Source: Agathobacter sp.
GTDB lineage: Bacteria > Bacillota > Clostridia > Lachnospirales > Lachnospiraceae
Assembly: GCA_017481285.1 (NCBI GenBank)
Contig: JAFUPI010000080.1
Span: forward strand, 1 to 51,575
Direction: 5' to 3'
DNA length: 51,575 nt
The notes beneath the pieces are model-generated. The model did not search any database and was not told the origin of the DNA. It saw only the letters and a program-made list of their open reading frames with translations. Position 1 is the first letter of the stretch; each line of letters begins with the position of its first letter. Of the stretch, positions 16,253 to 26,133 are shown one piece after another. Position numbers and translations under genes: made by a program.

Positions 16253-19195
16253 CTATTTATTAAAACGTTTGCTTTCCTCAATCAAAACAAGCTTTTCTGC
16301 TTCGGTTAGCTCATCCGTTACATCCAGAATAAACACATAGAACATCTTTGGTCCATCGATATATTCTGAAGTTTCCAAATGTCCTACATCATCTATCCAA
16401 CGAACTTCTCCATCCTTGCGAATGATACGATAACGGATATAGTCCATATTTCGATCGTTTTCTTTTACCTGACTGCGAATTTCCCACTGTACACGTTTCA
16501 CATCCTCTGGATGTACCAAACCTGGGAACGTGTTAGAGGTAAGTTGTTTAAATTCTGATGCAGTTTTACAACCAAAGAGCTGTACTACACGAGGATTTGC
16601 ATATAAAAGATGTTCATCACCATCTGCCATATAAATAAAGAATCCGTCGGACATGGTATCCAGCATATTCGACATGTTTTTGCGTTTATTACTTTCTTTT
16701 TCTCGCATAATAGACTCAATGCTTCGAATCGTCATAATCGCAGTCTTTGGAGAACCATCCTCCTTACGCTCAGATACGGAGAATGAAGTAAGACACCATT
16801 CCAGTCCACCTTCTTGCGCACGTCTCTTGTATTTATACTCGACACTATCTTTTTTACGCAACACCTTTAATAAATTCTCTAAAGATAGGAACTCACGCAC
16901 TCCTTTTTCATCGTATAAAGAAATCTTTCCTGCTTCAAAATGACGATTGATTACCTCTTCGTAATTACCACGATTCAGCATATCATTTTCATTTGGATAA
17001 ATCATACGACAATAGTTATCCTGTAACTGTAAGAAATATACCTCACGGAAGGATTCCATAATATTATTGGAAACCTTTTCGTAAATATGTGAATGTGTTA
17101 CGTCCTGCAAAATGCAACATGCGTAGCCTGGCTGAAATGGATAAAGCGATACGTCAAAATAGCGGTTGGAAATTGCGCTATATACATGCAGATTTGCTTT
17201 CTCGCCCTTATATGCGGCACGATAAGCATCCATCAAAAACTCTACCCATCTTTCCATAAAAAGCTTCGCCACGAGATAGCGTAGACGTTCCATATCTCCA
17301 CCACTCATACGACTGAGCTCTTGGTTTGCATAATTAATTTCAAAATCTATCGGATTGCCACTAGCATCCAAAATAGGTCTGCCTACACCAAACGCACTTG
17401 GCAGATTTCCGTAATATTGCTCCATATAATCGCGATCTTTGTCCGTCAATTCTTCCAATGAATATTCCATAGAAGTTGGAACTACGGTATCTGCTTTCAT
17501 ATCTGTCATATCATTCAACGCTGCATAAAACAGTTTATGACCATCTTTTTCGCGCAGGAAAAACACTTTAATATTTACCCATAATGACACCCCATCTCTG
17601 CGCAGGAAATTGATAAAGCCGGATGCACCTTCTGCTGGTTTATCATATGCCTGAGCAAAGATAGAATACAGCAGCTGTCTGTCATCATCTCTTACACTAT
17701 TCCAGAAACGTTTACGATATTCCTCTTCTTCCTGTCTAGGAATGCCCGCTAACTGGAAATATTGCTCATTCACGCGTGTAATCTCGATATGATTTTCGTA
17801 CATATCATAGAATACCGCTGGACCTATAATATTATTAATTACGGTATCGTTAAATAGGTTCGTATCTAAAAATTCGCGTAAGTGAATTGATTCAGCCTGT
17901 CTATACCAGAACCCACTGTGATCTAAGCTGTCATCATCTACCAAAAGCTTCTCAAAGGCTTCAATTGACATTGGCTTGTAATATAAATAGCCCTGTGTAT
18001 AGCAACAGCCCATCTTACGAAGCAGGTTTTCCTGTACCTGAGTTTCAACACCCTCTACTACAATAGGAATACGCATCTGTCTTGCCATATTGACTACAGA
18101 CTCCAGAATACCAATTCCCTTTTCCTCTTCGTTTTCATTTATTTCCAGGAAACGCATATCCATTTTCAGCACGTCTACTGGAACGCTCTTCAACATATTT
18201 AAAGAAGAATATCCACTACCAAAATCATCCATCATAACGATGAAACCATAATCTCGCAAACGGGTTACTGTTTCTACAATGGAATCACCATCTTCCGCAT
18301 AGGCACTTTCCGTAATCTCAATCTTCAGCAAATCTGGTGAGATGTCATATTTCTCCACCAGAGAAATTAAATATTTTGGAACATCCAGCGAAAAGATATC
18401 AATACGTGAAACATTTACCGATATCGGTACCGGTTTATATCCGCGGTCCATACACTGACGCAACCACTCACAAACCTTCGCCCACACGATACGGTCTAAA
18501 TCCGCAATGAATCCATTCTTTTCCAAAACAGGAATAAACACACCTGGGGAAATCATTCCCTTTTCTGGTTTAATCCATCTTACCAGAGATTCTCCACCTA
18601 CGATTTTACCCTTTGTAATATCGCACTGTGGCTGAATGAAAAATGTAAATTCATCATTATCCATACCTGCCTGAATCTCAGAAAGCAAACGGATTTCTTC
18701 TTCCACCTTGCCATCCATATCTGGATAGTATTCTTTGACACGATTGGTATAGTTTCCAATGACATAAGATAATGCAAGTGTTGCACGGTGATACATCACA
18801 GATGCTGGCTCCGAACGGTCTACAATTGTATAAATACCGTATGCTGGTGGATAACCCGTCGTATTGTTTTTATGACGAATTTCTTCTCGAATTCCTTCTC
18901 TCAACTGGTCTAATGTTTCTCTATTATACTCTGTGACCAAGGCAAAGTTATCCCCACCGAGATAACCAATCACGCCACCTTGTGTTTCTCTGTATGTACG
19001 AAGCATGTCCGCAATGAAACGAAGAAGATTGTCTCCTTCTTCTCTTCCATGTAACTGATTATAAAGTCGAAAATGCTCTACATCAATTGCCATCATACAA
19101 TAGGTTTTATTGTCTACATTTTGAAGAAATTTCTCAACTTCTTCAAAGAAGGCTTTATCAAAGTATAAACCGGTTAGTTCGTTTATTCTTTCCAT
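16253..19195 (-). CDS. EAL phosphodiesterase with degenerate GGDEF and PAS domains
   Basis: A 980-residue cytoplasmic signalling protein. Residues 1-160 form a GGDEF domain whose signature is GGDNF (80-84), so it is probably not a cyclase and may bind GTP instead. Residues 165-415 form an EAL domain with apparently all catalytic residues: E202 (ESLVRW), N261, E293/E296, D323-D324 (DDFGSG), K344 and E381 (EGVET). It should therefore hydrolyse c-di-GMP to pGpG. Three or so PAS/PAC regions follow at about 445-560, 600-700 and 850-970 (YRIIRKDGEVRWI and YVFILDVTDE are PAC-like). The gene starts 2 nt after the upstream diguanylate cyclase gene. Confidence 0.88.
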   Translation of the reverse strand: MERINELTGLYFDKAFFEEVEKFLQNVDNKTYCMMAIDVEHFRLYNQLHGREEGDNLLRFIADMLRTYRETQGGVIGYLGGDNFALVTEYNRETLDQLREGIREEIRHKNNTTGYPPAYGIYTIVDRSEPASVMYHRATLALSYVIGNYTNRVKEYYPDMDGKVEEEIRLLSEIQAGMDNDEFTFFIQPQCDITKGKIVGGESLVRWIKPEKGMISPGVFIPVLEKNGFIADLDRIVWAKVCEWLRQCMDRGYKPVPISVNVSRIDIFSLDVPKYLISLVEKYDISPDLLKIEITESAYAEDGDSIVETVTRLRDYGFIVMMDDFGSGYSSLNMLKSVPVDVLKMDMRFLEINENEEEKGIGILESVVNMARQMRIPIVVEGVETQVQENLLRKMGCCYTQGYLYYKPMSIEAFEKLLVDDDSLDHSGFWYRQAESIHLREFLDTNLFNDTVINNIIGPAVFYDMYENHIEITRVNEQYFQLAGIPRQEEEEYRKRFWNSVRDDDRQLLYSIFAQAYDKPAEGASGFINFLRRDGVSLWVNIKVFFLREKDGHKLFYAALNDMTDMKADTVVPTSMEYSLEELTDKDRDYMEQYYGNLPSAFGVGRPILDASGNPIDFEINYANQELSRMSGGDMERLRYLVAKLFMERWVEFLMDAYRAAYKGEKANLHVYSAISNRYFDVSLYPFQPGYACCILQDVTHSHIYEKVSNNIMESFREVYFLQLQDNYCRMIYPNENDMLNRGNYEEVINRHFEAGKISLYDEKGVREFLSLENLLKVLRKKDSVEYKYKRRAQEGGLEWCLTSFSVSERKEDGSPKTAIMTIRSIESIMREKESNKRKNMSNMLDTMSDGFFIYMADGDEHLLYANPRVVQLFGCKTASEFKQLTSNTFPGLVHPEDVKRVQWEIRSQVKENDRNMDYIRYRIIRKDGEVRWIDDVGHLETSEYIDGPKMFYVFILDVTDELTEAEKLVLIEESKRFNK

Positions 19196-19197
19196 AA

Positions 19198-21105
19198 CTA
19201 TACTCTTCCTTCTCTCTTTTTACGTTTTTGCTCATACATATTTGCATCTGCAATATCAATCAAATCGCTAAGCTCCTTGACATCTTTTGCATTATATTTT
19301 GTAACACCAATACTTGCTGCCAGAGTAAATGAATTCTTTCCAGATTCATTTCGACGATCCATTGCATTTTGAAGGGATTGCAGTAAGTAGTTAATTTCTG
19401 CCTCATCTTCATAAGAGCCAAAGACTACAAACTCATCGCCTCCATATCGCATCGCCAGCATATCTCCTGTCAAACTTTCTTTGAAACATGCTGCCATTTC
19501 TTTAATCAAAGCATCTCCTGCCTCATGTCCTTGGGTGTCATTTACTTTTTTCAGCCCATCCACATCGGAAAACAGAACAAAGATTTTACTATCCTGAAGC
19601 TTCATAATTTCCAAAATCGTTTTTGCTTCATAATAAAAACCTGCTCGGTTATAAAGGTGTGTCAACGTATCATAACTCCATACATTATTCAGCTTAATTA
19701 CTGCATCCTGTAAAAGCATTTTCTTACGAATATTTTCAAAAGCCACACCAATATTCATCAGCCAGGAATAATACAAACTATTCATCAGTGCTAATTTATC
19801 ATTTCCGCTTACCGCATATCCATAACAGCAGTTTTGGAAGTAAATCGGTGTAACAACATAATAATTTCCGCTACCATTACGTTCTCTGATTTCCTTCGGA
19901 AGCACCATTCCTTTTGGAAATGCTTTGTAACTATGAATCGCATCCACCTCATATGCTAATGGCAGTTCCATTTTCTCTGTATAATCTGTATTTACCTGTT
20001 GTAAATCAAAGTCTCCGCCCATATTGGATTCTGGAAGCGCAAACACCTTGGATGTATCACAAAGACAAAGGTAAAATGCTTTCAAGCTAATTCGATGTAT
20101 CGCCTGTTTCACAATCGGAATTACTTCCTCTGGACTCTGCAATCCAGAAAATTGTGCCAGGTTTGCATTAATCATCTCCGATAAATGATTGCTATAGATA
20201 TCCTTTTGGATATATTTGTATTTCAAACGATTGATATCAATATCATCTGCCGTACCGCAACCACAGCTTTCTCTTCCACTTGGTTCGGTAGATACCTTAA
20301 TACACTCTGATTCTTTTCCATCTAGAATGTCGAGCATTTCGTAAATCGCACGATATCCCAGTTCATGTGGGTTTTTATCAATCGATGTAATCGATGGATT
20401 GCTATACATTGCAGATTCGCTATTATCAAAACCTGTTAAAAGAACGTCTTTCGGAACAGAAATGCCAATCATCTTGAAATATTCCATCACACCTACTGCC
20501 ATAGCATCATTGGCACAGGCAATCGCCTCTGGCTTCAAGCCCATCATGTTCATTTTTATTGCGGTCTGATAACCACTCTCTAAGGTAAATGCACCTTCAA
20601 AAACATTATCCTCCTTGAACGGAATATGATTATCATTCAAAGCATCCACATATCCCTGATAGCGATTGTCTGCCTCTAAATATCCCACTGGTCCTCGCAC
20701 ATATACAATGTCCTTGCAATTATGCTCTTTGATTAAATGCTCCACCATCTTATATTGTGCATCATAACTGGAAGTTAAAAGACAGCCATGACCCTCTATC
20801 ACACGATCCAAAGTAATATAAGGAATCTGACTATTTCGTATTTTGTCCATAACAAAGGACGCAACTGGCGGATACTGAATCGTATCAGGTGCCACAATCA
20901 CTCCATCGAAATATTCGAAATCTGGAAGCTCCATAATCTGGTATGCCCCCTGTGCACTTTCTTTATTATTCTGTCGGAAGGAATGGTTTGTAAAAATATA
21001 GATATTGCAATCCCTTTCCTTGGTCGCATCTATCATACCATCCATAATATGTCTTTGGTGTTCCATATTGATAGAACCCATCAATATTGCAATATTTTTA
21101 CTCAA
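19198..21105 (-). CDS. LacI-type sensor diguanylate cyclase
   Basis: The 635-residue protein has an N-terminal periplasmic-binding-protein-like domain of the LacI/GalR type (about 1-275; NIAILMGSINMEHQRHIMDG, ANDAMAVGVMEYF) but neither a HTH nor a signal peptide. A Cys-containing linker (ESCGCG, about 280), a middle domain, and a C-terminal GGDEF domain follow. FSDVDGLKKVNDTQGHEAGD and an intact GGDEF at 555-559 indicate active c-di-GMP synthesis. I infer that an intracellular sugar-like ligand controls cyclase activity. The start codon is TTG, after AGAGG. Together with the EAL gene it forms a make-and-break c-di-GMP pair from one promoter. Confidence 0.88.
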   Translation of the reverse strand: MSKNIAILMGSINMEHQRHIMDGMIDATKERDCNIYIFTNHSFRQNNKESAQGAYQIMELPDFEYFDGVIVAPDTIQYPPVASFVMDKIRNSQIPYITLDRVIEGHGCLLTSSYDAQYKMVEHLIKEHNCKDIVYVRGPVGYLEADNRYQGYVDALNDNHIPFKEDNVFEGAFTLESGYQTAIKMNMMGLKPEAIACANDAMAVGVMEYFKMIGISVPKDVLLTGFDNSESAMYSNPSITSIDKNPHELGYRAIYEMLDILDGKESECIKVSTEPSGRESCGCGTADDIDINRLKYKYIQKDIYSNHLSEMINANLAQFSGLQSPEEVIPIVKQAIHRISLKAFYLCLCDTSKVFALPESNMGGDFDLQQVNTDYTEKMELPLAYEVDAIHSYKAFPKGMVLPKEIRERNGSGNYYVVTPIYFQNCCYGYAVSGNDKLALMNSLYYSWLMNIGVAFENIRKKMLLQDAVIKLNNVWSYDTLTHLYNRAGFYYEAKTILEIMKLQDSKIFVLFSDVDGLKKVNDTQGHEAGDALIKEMAACFKESLTGDMLAMRYGGDEFVVFGSYEDEAEINYLLQSLQNAMDRRNESGKNSFTLAASIGVTKYNAKDVKELSDLIDIADANMYEQKRKKREGRV

Positions 21106-21172
21106 TGTTAAAAACCTCTTTTCCCAATATTACCCATAAAATGATAAATTCCCCAATTTCGCATATATCAAA

Positions 21173-21201
21173 ATTGTATAATCACTTTCGTAACTTGTCA
21201 A
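21173..21201 (-). promoter_or_regulatory. Promoter of the c-di-GMP operon
   Basis: On the minus strand a perfect TTGACA (21201-21196) and TACAAT (21178-21173) are 17 bp apart. The -35 overlaps the last codons of aroK. Confidence 0.75.
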
Positions 21202-21710
21202 CAAATTGTCAGTAAAATCTCTTCCAGCACCTCCCGCTTCTCTTTTCCGTCGACAGTTATAATTTTATCTGCTGCTGCAAGATATCGTGGCAATCTTTTC
21301 TCCATCAGTGATGAGATATATTCTACATTCATATTTCCGTTTAAAAGAGGACGTGTAGTGCTATGACGCACTCTTTGATAAATTGTTTCTGGTTGTGCGG
21401 ATAGATAAATAATCTGCCCGTTTTTCTTCATATTTTCTACATTTTCCGGACGGAGAATTGCTCCACCTCCACAGGACACAACCGCTCCACCTTTTTCGGT
21501 AATCCGGAGAACTAATTCGCTTTCCAAATCACGGAAATGATTTTCTCCATACTTCTCAAAAATCTCATTAATGGACAGTCCTGCTTCTGCTTCAATGGTT
21601 TCATCCATCTCAATTAACTCTGCCCCCATCTCCTCTGTCAGCAGACGAGCCATTGTACTTTTTCCACAGCCCATAAAACCAATTAGAAAAATATTTTTAT
21701 TTACTTCCAT
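21198..21710 (-). CDS. aroK: Shikimate kinase
   Basis: A 170-residue shikimate kinase, which phosphorylates shikimate with ATP on the way to chorismate. The P-loop is GFMGCGKST (12-20), the shikimate-binding segment is EMDETIEAEAGLSINEIF with FRDLE, GGGAI follows, and the lid region has RVRHSTTRPLL. Its ATG lies inside the end of aroE (14-base overlap) with AAAGGAG 8 nt upstream, so the two are translationally coupled. It is the last gene of the long minus-strand run from galM. Confidence 0.93.
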   Translation of the reverse strand: MEVNKNIFLIGFMGCGKSTMARLLTEEMGAELIEMDETIEAEAGLSINEIFEKYGENHFRDLESELVLRITEKGGAVVSCGGGAILRPENVENMKKNGQIIYLSAQPETIYQRVRHSTTRPLLNGNMNVEYISSLMEKRLPRYLAAADKIITVDGKEKREVLEEILLTIC

Positions 21711-22593
21711 ATAAAAGCTCCTTTACATCCTCTACTGGCATTTCCATACCTGTGTACAACTGGAATGCAGAAGCTCCTTGCCAAACCAGCATGCCTTTTC
21801 CGCCTACGCAAGTGCAGCCTGCCGCCTTCGCTTCTCGCAAAAGCTTGGTTTCCTCTGGATTATAAACAATATCTGCCACAACCAAATCTGTACGCAGCCA
21901 TGAAGTATCTTTGATAATACTCTGATCCTCCATTGGTTTCATGCCTACGATAGTAGCATTTACAAAAATATCTGCATCTGCTAATTCATCCTTCAATTTA
22001 TCTGCATCATCAATATCATATACATTTACTACACAAGTTGGTACAGCAGCTTTTATTTTTTCTGCCGTTGCTAACGTACGTGCAAAGAAACTGTCCTTTT
22101 TATTAAATATCGTAATCTCTTTTGCTCCGTCTAGAGCACACTGAACCTGAATTGCCGTAGCGGCACCACCGCCACCTGCAACTACCATTTTCTTTCCTAC
22201 AATAGAAACACCGTGGTCTTTCAAATTATTTACAAAGCCTTCCCCATCTGTCATATGCCCGATGAGTTTTCCATCCTCATTGACAATCGTATTCACTGCT
22301 CCGATAATCTGAGCCGCTGGCGAAAGCTCGTCCATATAACGTGCCGCTTCCACCTTGTCCGGCATAGTTACATTCATACCACGCATGTTAAAAAGACGCA
22401 TCGCATTTAATGCCTCCTTCACGCCATCTTCCTTCACGTCAAATGCTACATAAGCATAATCCAATCCCAATTTTTCAAAGCTGTAATTATACATAGCTGG
22501 CGAACCAGAATGTCCCACCGGTGAACCAATCAATGCCAAAAGTCTTGTGTGACCCGAAATTCTCTTTTCCATATCTTTTGACGTGCAACCCAT
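21697..22593 (-). CDS. aroE: Shikimate dehydrogenase (NADP)
   Basis: The 298-residue product reduces 3-dehydroshikimate to shikimate with NADPH. The N-terminal substrate domain has LIGSPVGHSGSPAMYN and MRGMNVTMPDK with the catalytic lysine, while AVNTIV and the Gly-rich GGGGAATAIQ mark the dinucleotide site; GMLVWQGASAFQLYTG is the usual C-terminal block. I chose ATG 22593 because AGGAAG lies 8 nt upstream; a GTG at 22602 overlaps it, and ATG 22572 has no ribosome site. It lies 18 nt after the DHH-HAD gene and overlaps aroK. Confidence 0.92.
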   Translation of the reverse strand: MGCTSKDMEKRISGHTRLLALIGSPVGHSGSPAMYNYSFEKLGLDYAYVAFDVKEDGVKEALNAMRLFNMRGMNVTMPDKVEAARYMDELSPAAQIIGAVNTIVNEDGKLIGHMTDGEGFVNNLKDHGVSIVGKKMVVAGGGGAATAIQVQCALDGAKEITIFNKKDSFFARTLATAEKIKAAVPTCVVNVYDIDDADKLKDELADADIFVNATIVGMKPMEDQSIIKDTSWLRTDLVVADIVYNPEETKLLREAKAAGCTCVGGKGMLVWQGASAFQLYTGMEMPVEDVKELLYGSK

Positions 22594-22611
22594 AGATTGC
22601 ACTTCCTTTCT

Positions 22612-24297
22612 TTACAAATACTCTAATAACTCTAATGGTCGGTCAATCATGATTCCCGCACCACTCTCCATTAAAAACGCCTCGTCACGGAAGCCCCAGG
22701 AAACAGAAATACAACGGATATCCGCATTTTTTGCAGTCTGGATATCTACATCGGAATCTCCCACATAAACTGCATGTTCCTTGTCTATCTTCATAATACG
22801 AAGTGCCTCATTTACAGAATCTGGCTCTGGTTTTCTTCCAATACCCTCTCGCTCGCCAATTGCAACATCCACATATTCTGCAAAGTGGATTTCATTTAAT
22901 TCCTTTACACCTGCATCAATTTTGTTCGATACAATCGCCATTTTTACCCCTCTGCCCTTCAGTTCTTTCATAAGATCCAAAATGCCTTCATAAGGAACTG
23001 TTTTGATATTGCAATGGGTTTTATAGTACTCTCGGAAAAATTCAAATAAACTTTCAAACACTGGATTTTCAGCTCCGTCCGGCACCGCCTGAATCATAAG
23101 ATTTCGTAATCCTTTTCCTACGAATCCACGCACCTCTTCTATGCCACGTGTTGGCTGTCCGAATTTTTCCAAAGACCAATTTACTGCATCTGTCAAATCA
23201 TATAAAGTATCCAATAAGGTTCCATCCAAGTCAAAAATAACCGCCTCGATGTGTTCTCTGTTTTCGAAATACTCTACCATACGATATTCCAAATAGGACT
23301 TAATCGCTGACATGGATGGTCTTTCCGAGCTACCCGTATCGTCCAACACCATTCTTGGCTCTGTACCTATTTTACGGCAATAGGTTTCATATTCCTTCGT
23401 CAACAAATTCATCTGTATGGTTCCACCAGCCTTCACCTGATGTCCACCGCCAGAACCAATACCACTACATAATTTAGCCGCTAATTCATTTGCTTTGATG
23501 TCCTCTTCACAGCTTCGTACCGAAAGCTTCACGCCATTTGGTAAAATAGAGAATACTACGCATACATCAATCGAATCCACTTCCAGCACCATATCGCTAA
23601 TCAGACCCAATACATTCGGATCACATGGTCCTGCTTTTACCACTGCAAAACGATATTGTTCATTATAATCACAACGAAGAAGTGCTGCACCTGCAGTTTC
23701 AAGTTCTTCAATCGAAATATTTGCATTGCGAAGCTTCGTAATCAAGCCTGTATTATATTTTGCACTATCGCGAAGCTCCATATCTTTTTCATGATATATC
23801 TCTTCTAAATTACCTGTATCTGTATATAAACCATAATATAATGCTGTGGCTATATTTTCGTTCTCATTTGGGTCAATGCCTTCTTCTTTGAGCATGTTCC
23901 AAACCAAAGTGGAGCAAGCACCTAAATTGCTCTGTACTTCATGCAGCTTAGGCAGTTTCTTGCTTACACGATGATGATCAATTACCGCCACCGACTCTGC
24001 TGGATAGAGCGTCACATTGCCCTCTCCATACTGACAATCCACCGTGACCAATAACTCGGTAGGTGCTTCCTTACTCGTGTGTCTCACATTCTCAATCGGA
24101 ATTTCCAATTCTTTCACCATCATCACCAGATTGCTCTTTCGGATAATGTTTCTACCACCATAAACAAGACGCACATCTTTCCCGTTTTCCTTCAGATAAG
24201 TATAGATGGCAAAACCACTGGCAATGGCATCTGCATCTGGATTATCATGACACTGCACGATAATTTGATTGTATTTTAGTAATTTGCTCAATCGCAT
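22612..24297 (-). CDS. DHH phosphoesterase fused to a HAD hydrolase
   Basis: A 561-residue two-domain protein. Residues 1-330 are a DHH/DHHA1 phosphoesterase like NrnA, which degrades short oligonucleotides or pAp: HDNPDADAIASG (17-28), DCQYGE, the DHH triad at 107-109, and the DHHA1 loop GSGGGHQVKAGG (281-292). Residues about 350-561 are a complete HAD phosphatase of the phosphoglycolate-phosphatase type: FDLDGTLLD with D356/D358, VSNKID, and VGDSDVDIQ. The reading frame is continuous, with no sign of a frameshift. ATG 24297 follows GAGGAG by 5 nt; an ATG at 24384 would overlap the upstream gene and lacks a ribosome site. Joint function is unknown. Confidence 0.88.
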   Translation of the reverse strand: MRLSKLLKYNQIIVQCHDNPDADAIASGFAIYTYLKENGKDVRLVYGGRNIIRKSNLVMMVKELEIPIENVRHTSKEAPTELLVTVDCQYGEGNVTLYPAESVAVIDHHRVSKKLPKLHEVQSNLGACSTLVWNMLKEEGIDPNENENIATALYYGLYTDTGNLEEIYHEKDMELRDSAKYNTGLITKLRNANISIEELETAGAALLRCDYNEQYRFAVVKAGPCDPNVLGLISDMVLEVDSIDVCVVFSILPNGVKLSVRSCEEDIKANELAAKLCSGIGSGGGHQVKAGGTIQMNLLTKEYETYCRKIGTEPRMVLDDTGSSERPSMSAIKSYLEYRMVEYFENREHIEAVIFDLDGTLLDTLYDLTDAVNWSLEKFGQPTRGIEEVRGFVGKGLRNLMIQAVPDGAENPVFESLFEFFREYYKTHCNIKTVPYEGILDLMKELKGRGVKMAIVSNKIDAGVKELNEIHFAEYVDVAIGEREGIGRKPEPDSVNEALRIMKIDKEHAVYVGDSDVDIQTAKNADIRCISVSWGFRDEAFLMESGAGIMIDRPLELLEYL

Positions 24298-24367
24298 AGC
24301 TACTCCTCTATTCTTCGAAATATGGGAAGAATATACTACTTTTATTTTTTGAATCAAAGAGTCCGTT

Positions 24368-26131
24368 CTACTGCAGACTCTCATATTTTTTAATCCACTC
24401 TAACTCCTTGCCCAAGGCATCTTCCACATGGAGATATTTTTCCTTTTCCAAAGAATAGTATCCTCTTGCATTAATGGCTGGCACTACTTCCATCAAATCT
24501 AACATAAACTGATTATATGCTGGCAAATCAATTCCTGCCCGCTCTAATGCCAAACTGGAAAGATAATTTAAACTGGTAATTTCTACGGTTTCCTCTGGTG
24601 TATCATAATTCGTCCAAATAAAAAATGGCACCGTATACAACGCTTCCAATTCTTTCATCGTCAAGCCGGATAGTCCTTTTCCATTTAGTATTTCATAAAA
24701 CTTTCGGTTTAAACTTGGCTGATGATCCCCAAAGAAAATAATTTCTACCGGCTCCTCAACAATAGAAAAATACGTCACAAAATCCCGCAACGCATTGTCG
24801 CTTTCTCGAATCAGAGAAAAATACTGATTCGCATCGGTATAGGAACGCCCAATTTTGTAGTATTTTTCTTCAAAATTATCATAATCTTTGGTATACCCAC
24901 CATGGTTCTGCATACTAATCGACATGATAAACAATTTCTCGTTTACCTTACGGTTCTCGTACCGTTCGATAATCTTATTGTACATTTCTTCATCTGAAAT
25001 ATATTTTCGAATCAGCTGACTTTGGTCGAAATGTTCAATGAAATAGCTTTCCTCAAACCCCAGCTTCGGATATACCAAATTACGGCTCCAACCAGTGTCA
25101 TAATAAGGATGCATTGCTACACAGGTATAGCCCTCGTTTTTCAAAGTGCTTACCATAGAACTTGGTGTATCATTCAAATATTGCTGATATACTACCGAAC
25201 CCACGGGTAAAAAGGCCATGGAACCACCCGTCATAAATTCCCATTCAGAATTTGGAGTCTTTGCACCAAACACCGAAGATAAGGCATAGCCTTTTATCGT
25301 ATTTTCCTGAAGAGAATCCATAAACGGAGTCAATGGCTCGTTGGTTTGAAGCTCCCCTATTACACTCAAATCTGCAAAGGACTCATTCATTACAACAATA
25401 ATCGTCGGCTCTTTCTCTAAAGTATCTCCAATTGGATTTTCCTCTTTCTGTGCATACTCCTGTTCCAGGTCCACGATGGTTTCTACTTCATATCCCTCTG
25501 GTGCTTCCACAAAGCTATCTCTTGCACTCAATACAAAGTTTAAAACATAGCCATTCTTGTAGGAACCTTTCTGCTCCCAAGTTTCCGTATTGATACCATC
25601 TACCTCGATAGAAATGACCAAACCTAGCCACACTGCTGTCAATCCGCTTAACAGCCGCAAAAATATAGCTTTTTTAAAAGTAATACGAAAAACGCTCGCG
25701 ATTGCAAAAAAGATAAGCGAAGCAATGATTACATGCCAGCCTCTCTCACTCACTTCCAGCTTATAGTTTCCTGCTACACTGAGTCCTGTTCCAATGGAGC
25801 GTATATCAGCAAAGATGAATTCATTCTCACGAAACAGATATACGTAATAATTCACAAATGCAAGTATCATAAAAAAACCATGGGAAAGCATCGCACTCAA
25901 GCCCACTCGATTCGTGATACAAAGCACCAACAGATATACTACTAACACACAGCCTCTGTTTAAATCCCATTTAGTATCGGAAAGTTTCTCAAACAGTTCT
26001 GGCTCCAGCAAAAGATACTGTACCATGTATGTCGTAAATCTGCTCCCTATAATTACTAGCAAAATCGTCCAAAACCAGTAAAGCTTCTTATTCGTTACAA
26101 TCGGTTTTACTTTGTTCCAAATTTGTTTCAT
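24368..26131 (-). CDS. LTA synthase family sulfatase
   Basis: A second, shorter (587-residue) LtaS-like phosphoglycerol transferase. About five membrane helices fill residues 15-180, then an extracellular sulfatase-fold domain begins near 235. The metal/nucleophile residues can be seen: E in VVMNESFADL, the nucleophile T near 292 in AKTPNSEWEFMTGG, H in SMQNHGGYT, and D/H in FFGDHQPS. It has no C-terminal beta domain, unlike the protein at 1442-3625. It starts 2 nt after the 2-hydroxyacid dehydrogenase gene and is probably in its operon. Which polymer each enzyme modifies cannot be told from sequence. Confidence 0.83.
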   Translation of the reverse strand: MKQIWNKVKPIVTNKKLYWFWTILLVIIGSRFTTYMVQYLLLEPELFEKLSDTKWDLNRGCVLVVYLLVLCITNRVGLSAMLSHGFFMILAFVNYYVYLFRENEFIFADIRSIGTGLSVAGNYKLEVSERGWHVIIASLIFFAIASVFRITFKKAIFLRLLSGLTAVWLGLVISIEVDGINTETWEQKGSYKNGYVLNFVLSARDSFVEAPEGYEVETIVDLEQEYAQKEENPIGDTLEKEPTIIVVMNESFADLSVIGELQTNEPLTPFMDSLQENTIKGYALSSVFGAKTPNSEWEFMTGGSMAFLPVGSVVYQQYLNDTPSSMVSTLKNEGYTCVAMHPYYDTGWSRNLVYPKLGFEESYFIEHFDQSQLIRKYISDEEMYNKIIERYENRKVNEKLFIMSISMQNHGGYTKDYDNFEEKYYKIGRSYTDANQYFSLIRESDNALRDFVTYFSIVEEPVEIIFFGDHQPSLNRKFYEILNGKGLSGLTMKELEALYTVPFFIWTNYDTPEETVEITSLNYLSSLALERAGIDLPAYNQFMLDLMEVVPAINARGYYSLEKEKYLHVEDALGKELEWIKKYESLQ

Positions 26132-26133
26132 CT

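Noticed and set aside
16253-19195. Calling the N-terminal GGDEF domain of the EAL protein an active diguanylate cyclase
   Set aside because: The signature is GGDNF, missing the catalytic glutamate; the EAL domain is the intact one.
24298-24384. Longer start of the DHH-HAD gene at 24384
   Set aside because: It would overlap the upstream LtaS-like gene and has no ribosome site, while ATG 24297 has GAGGAG at a suitable distance and begins the DHH family sequence.
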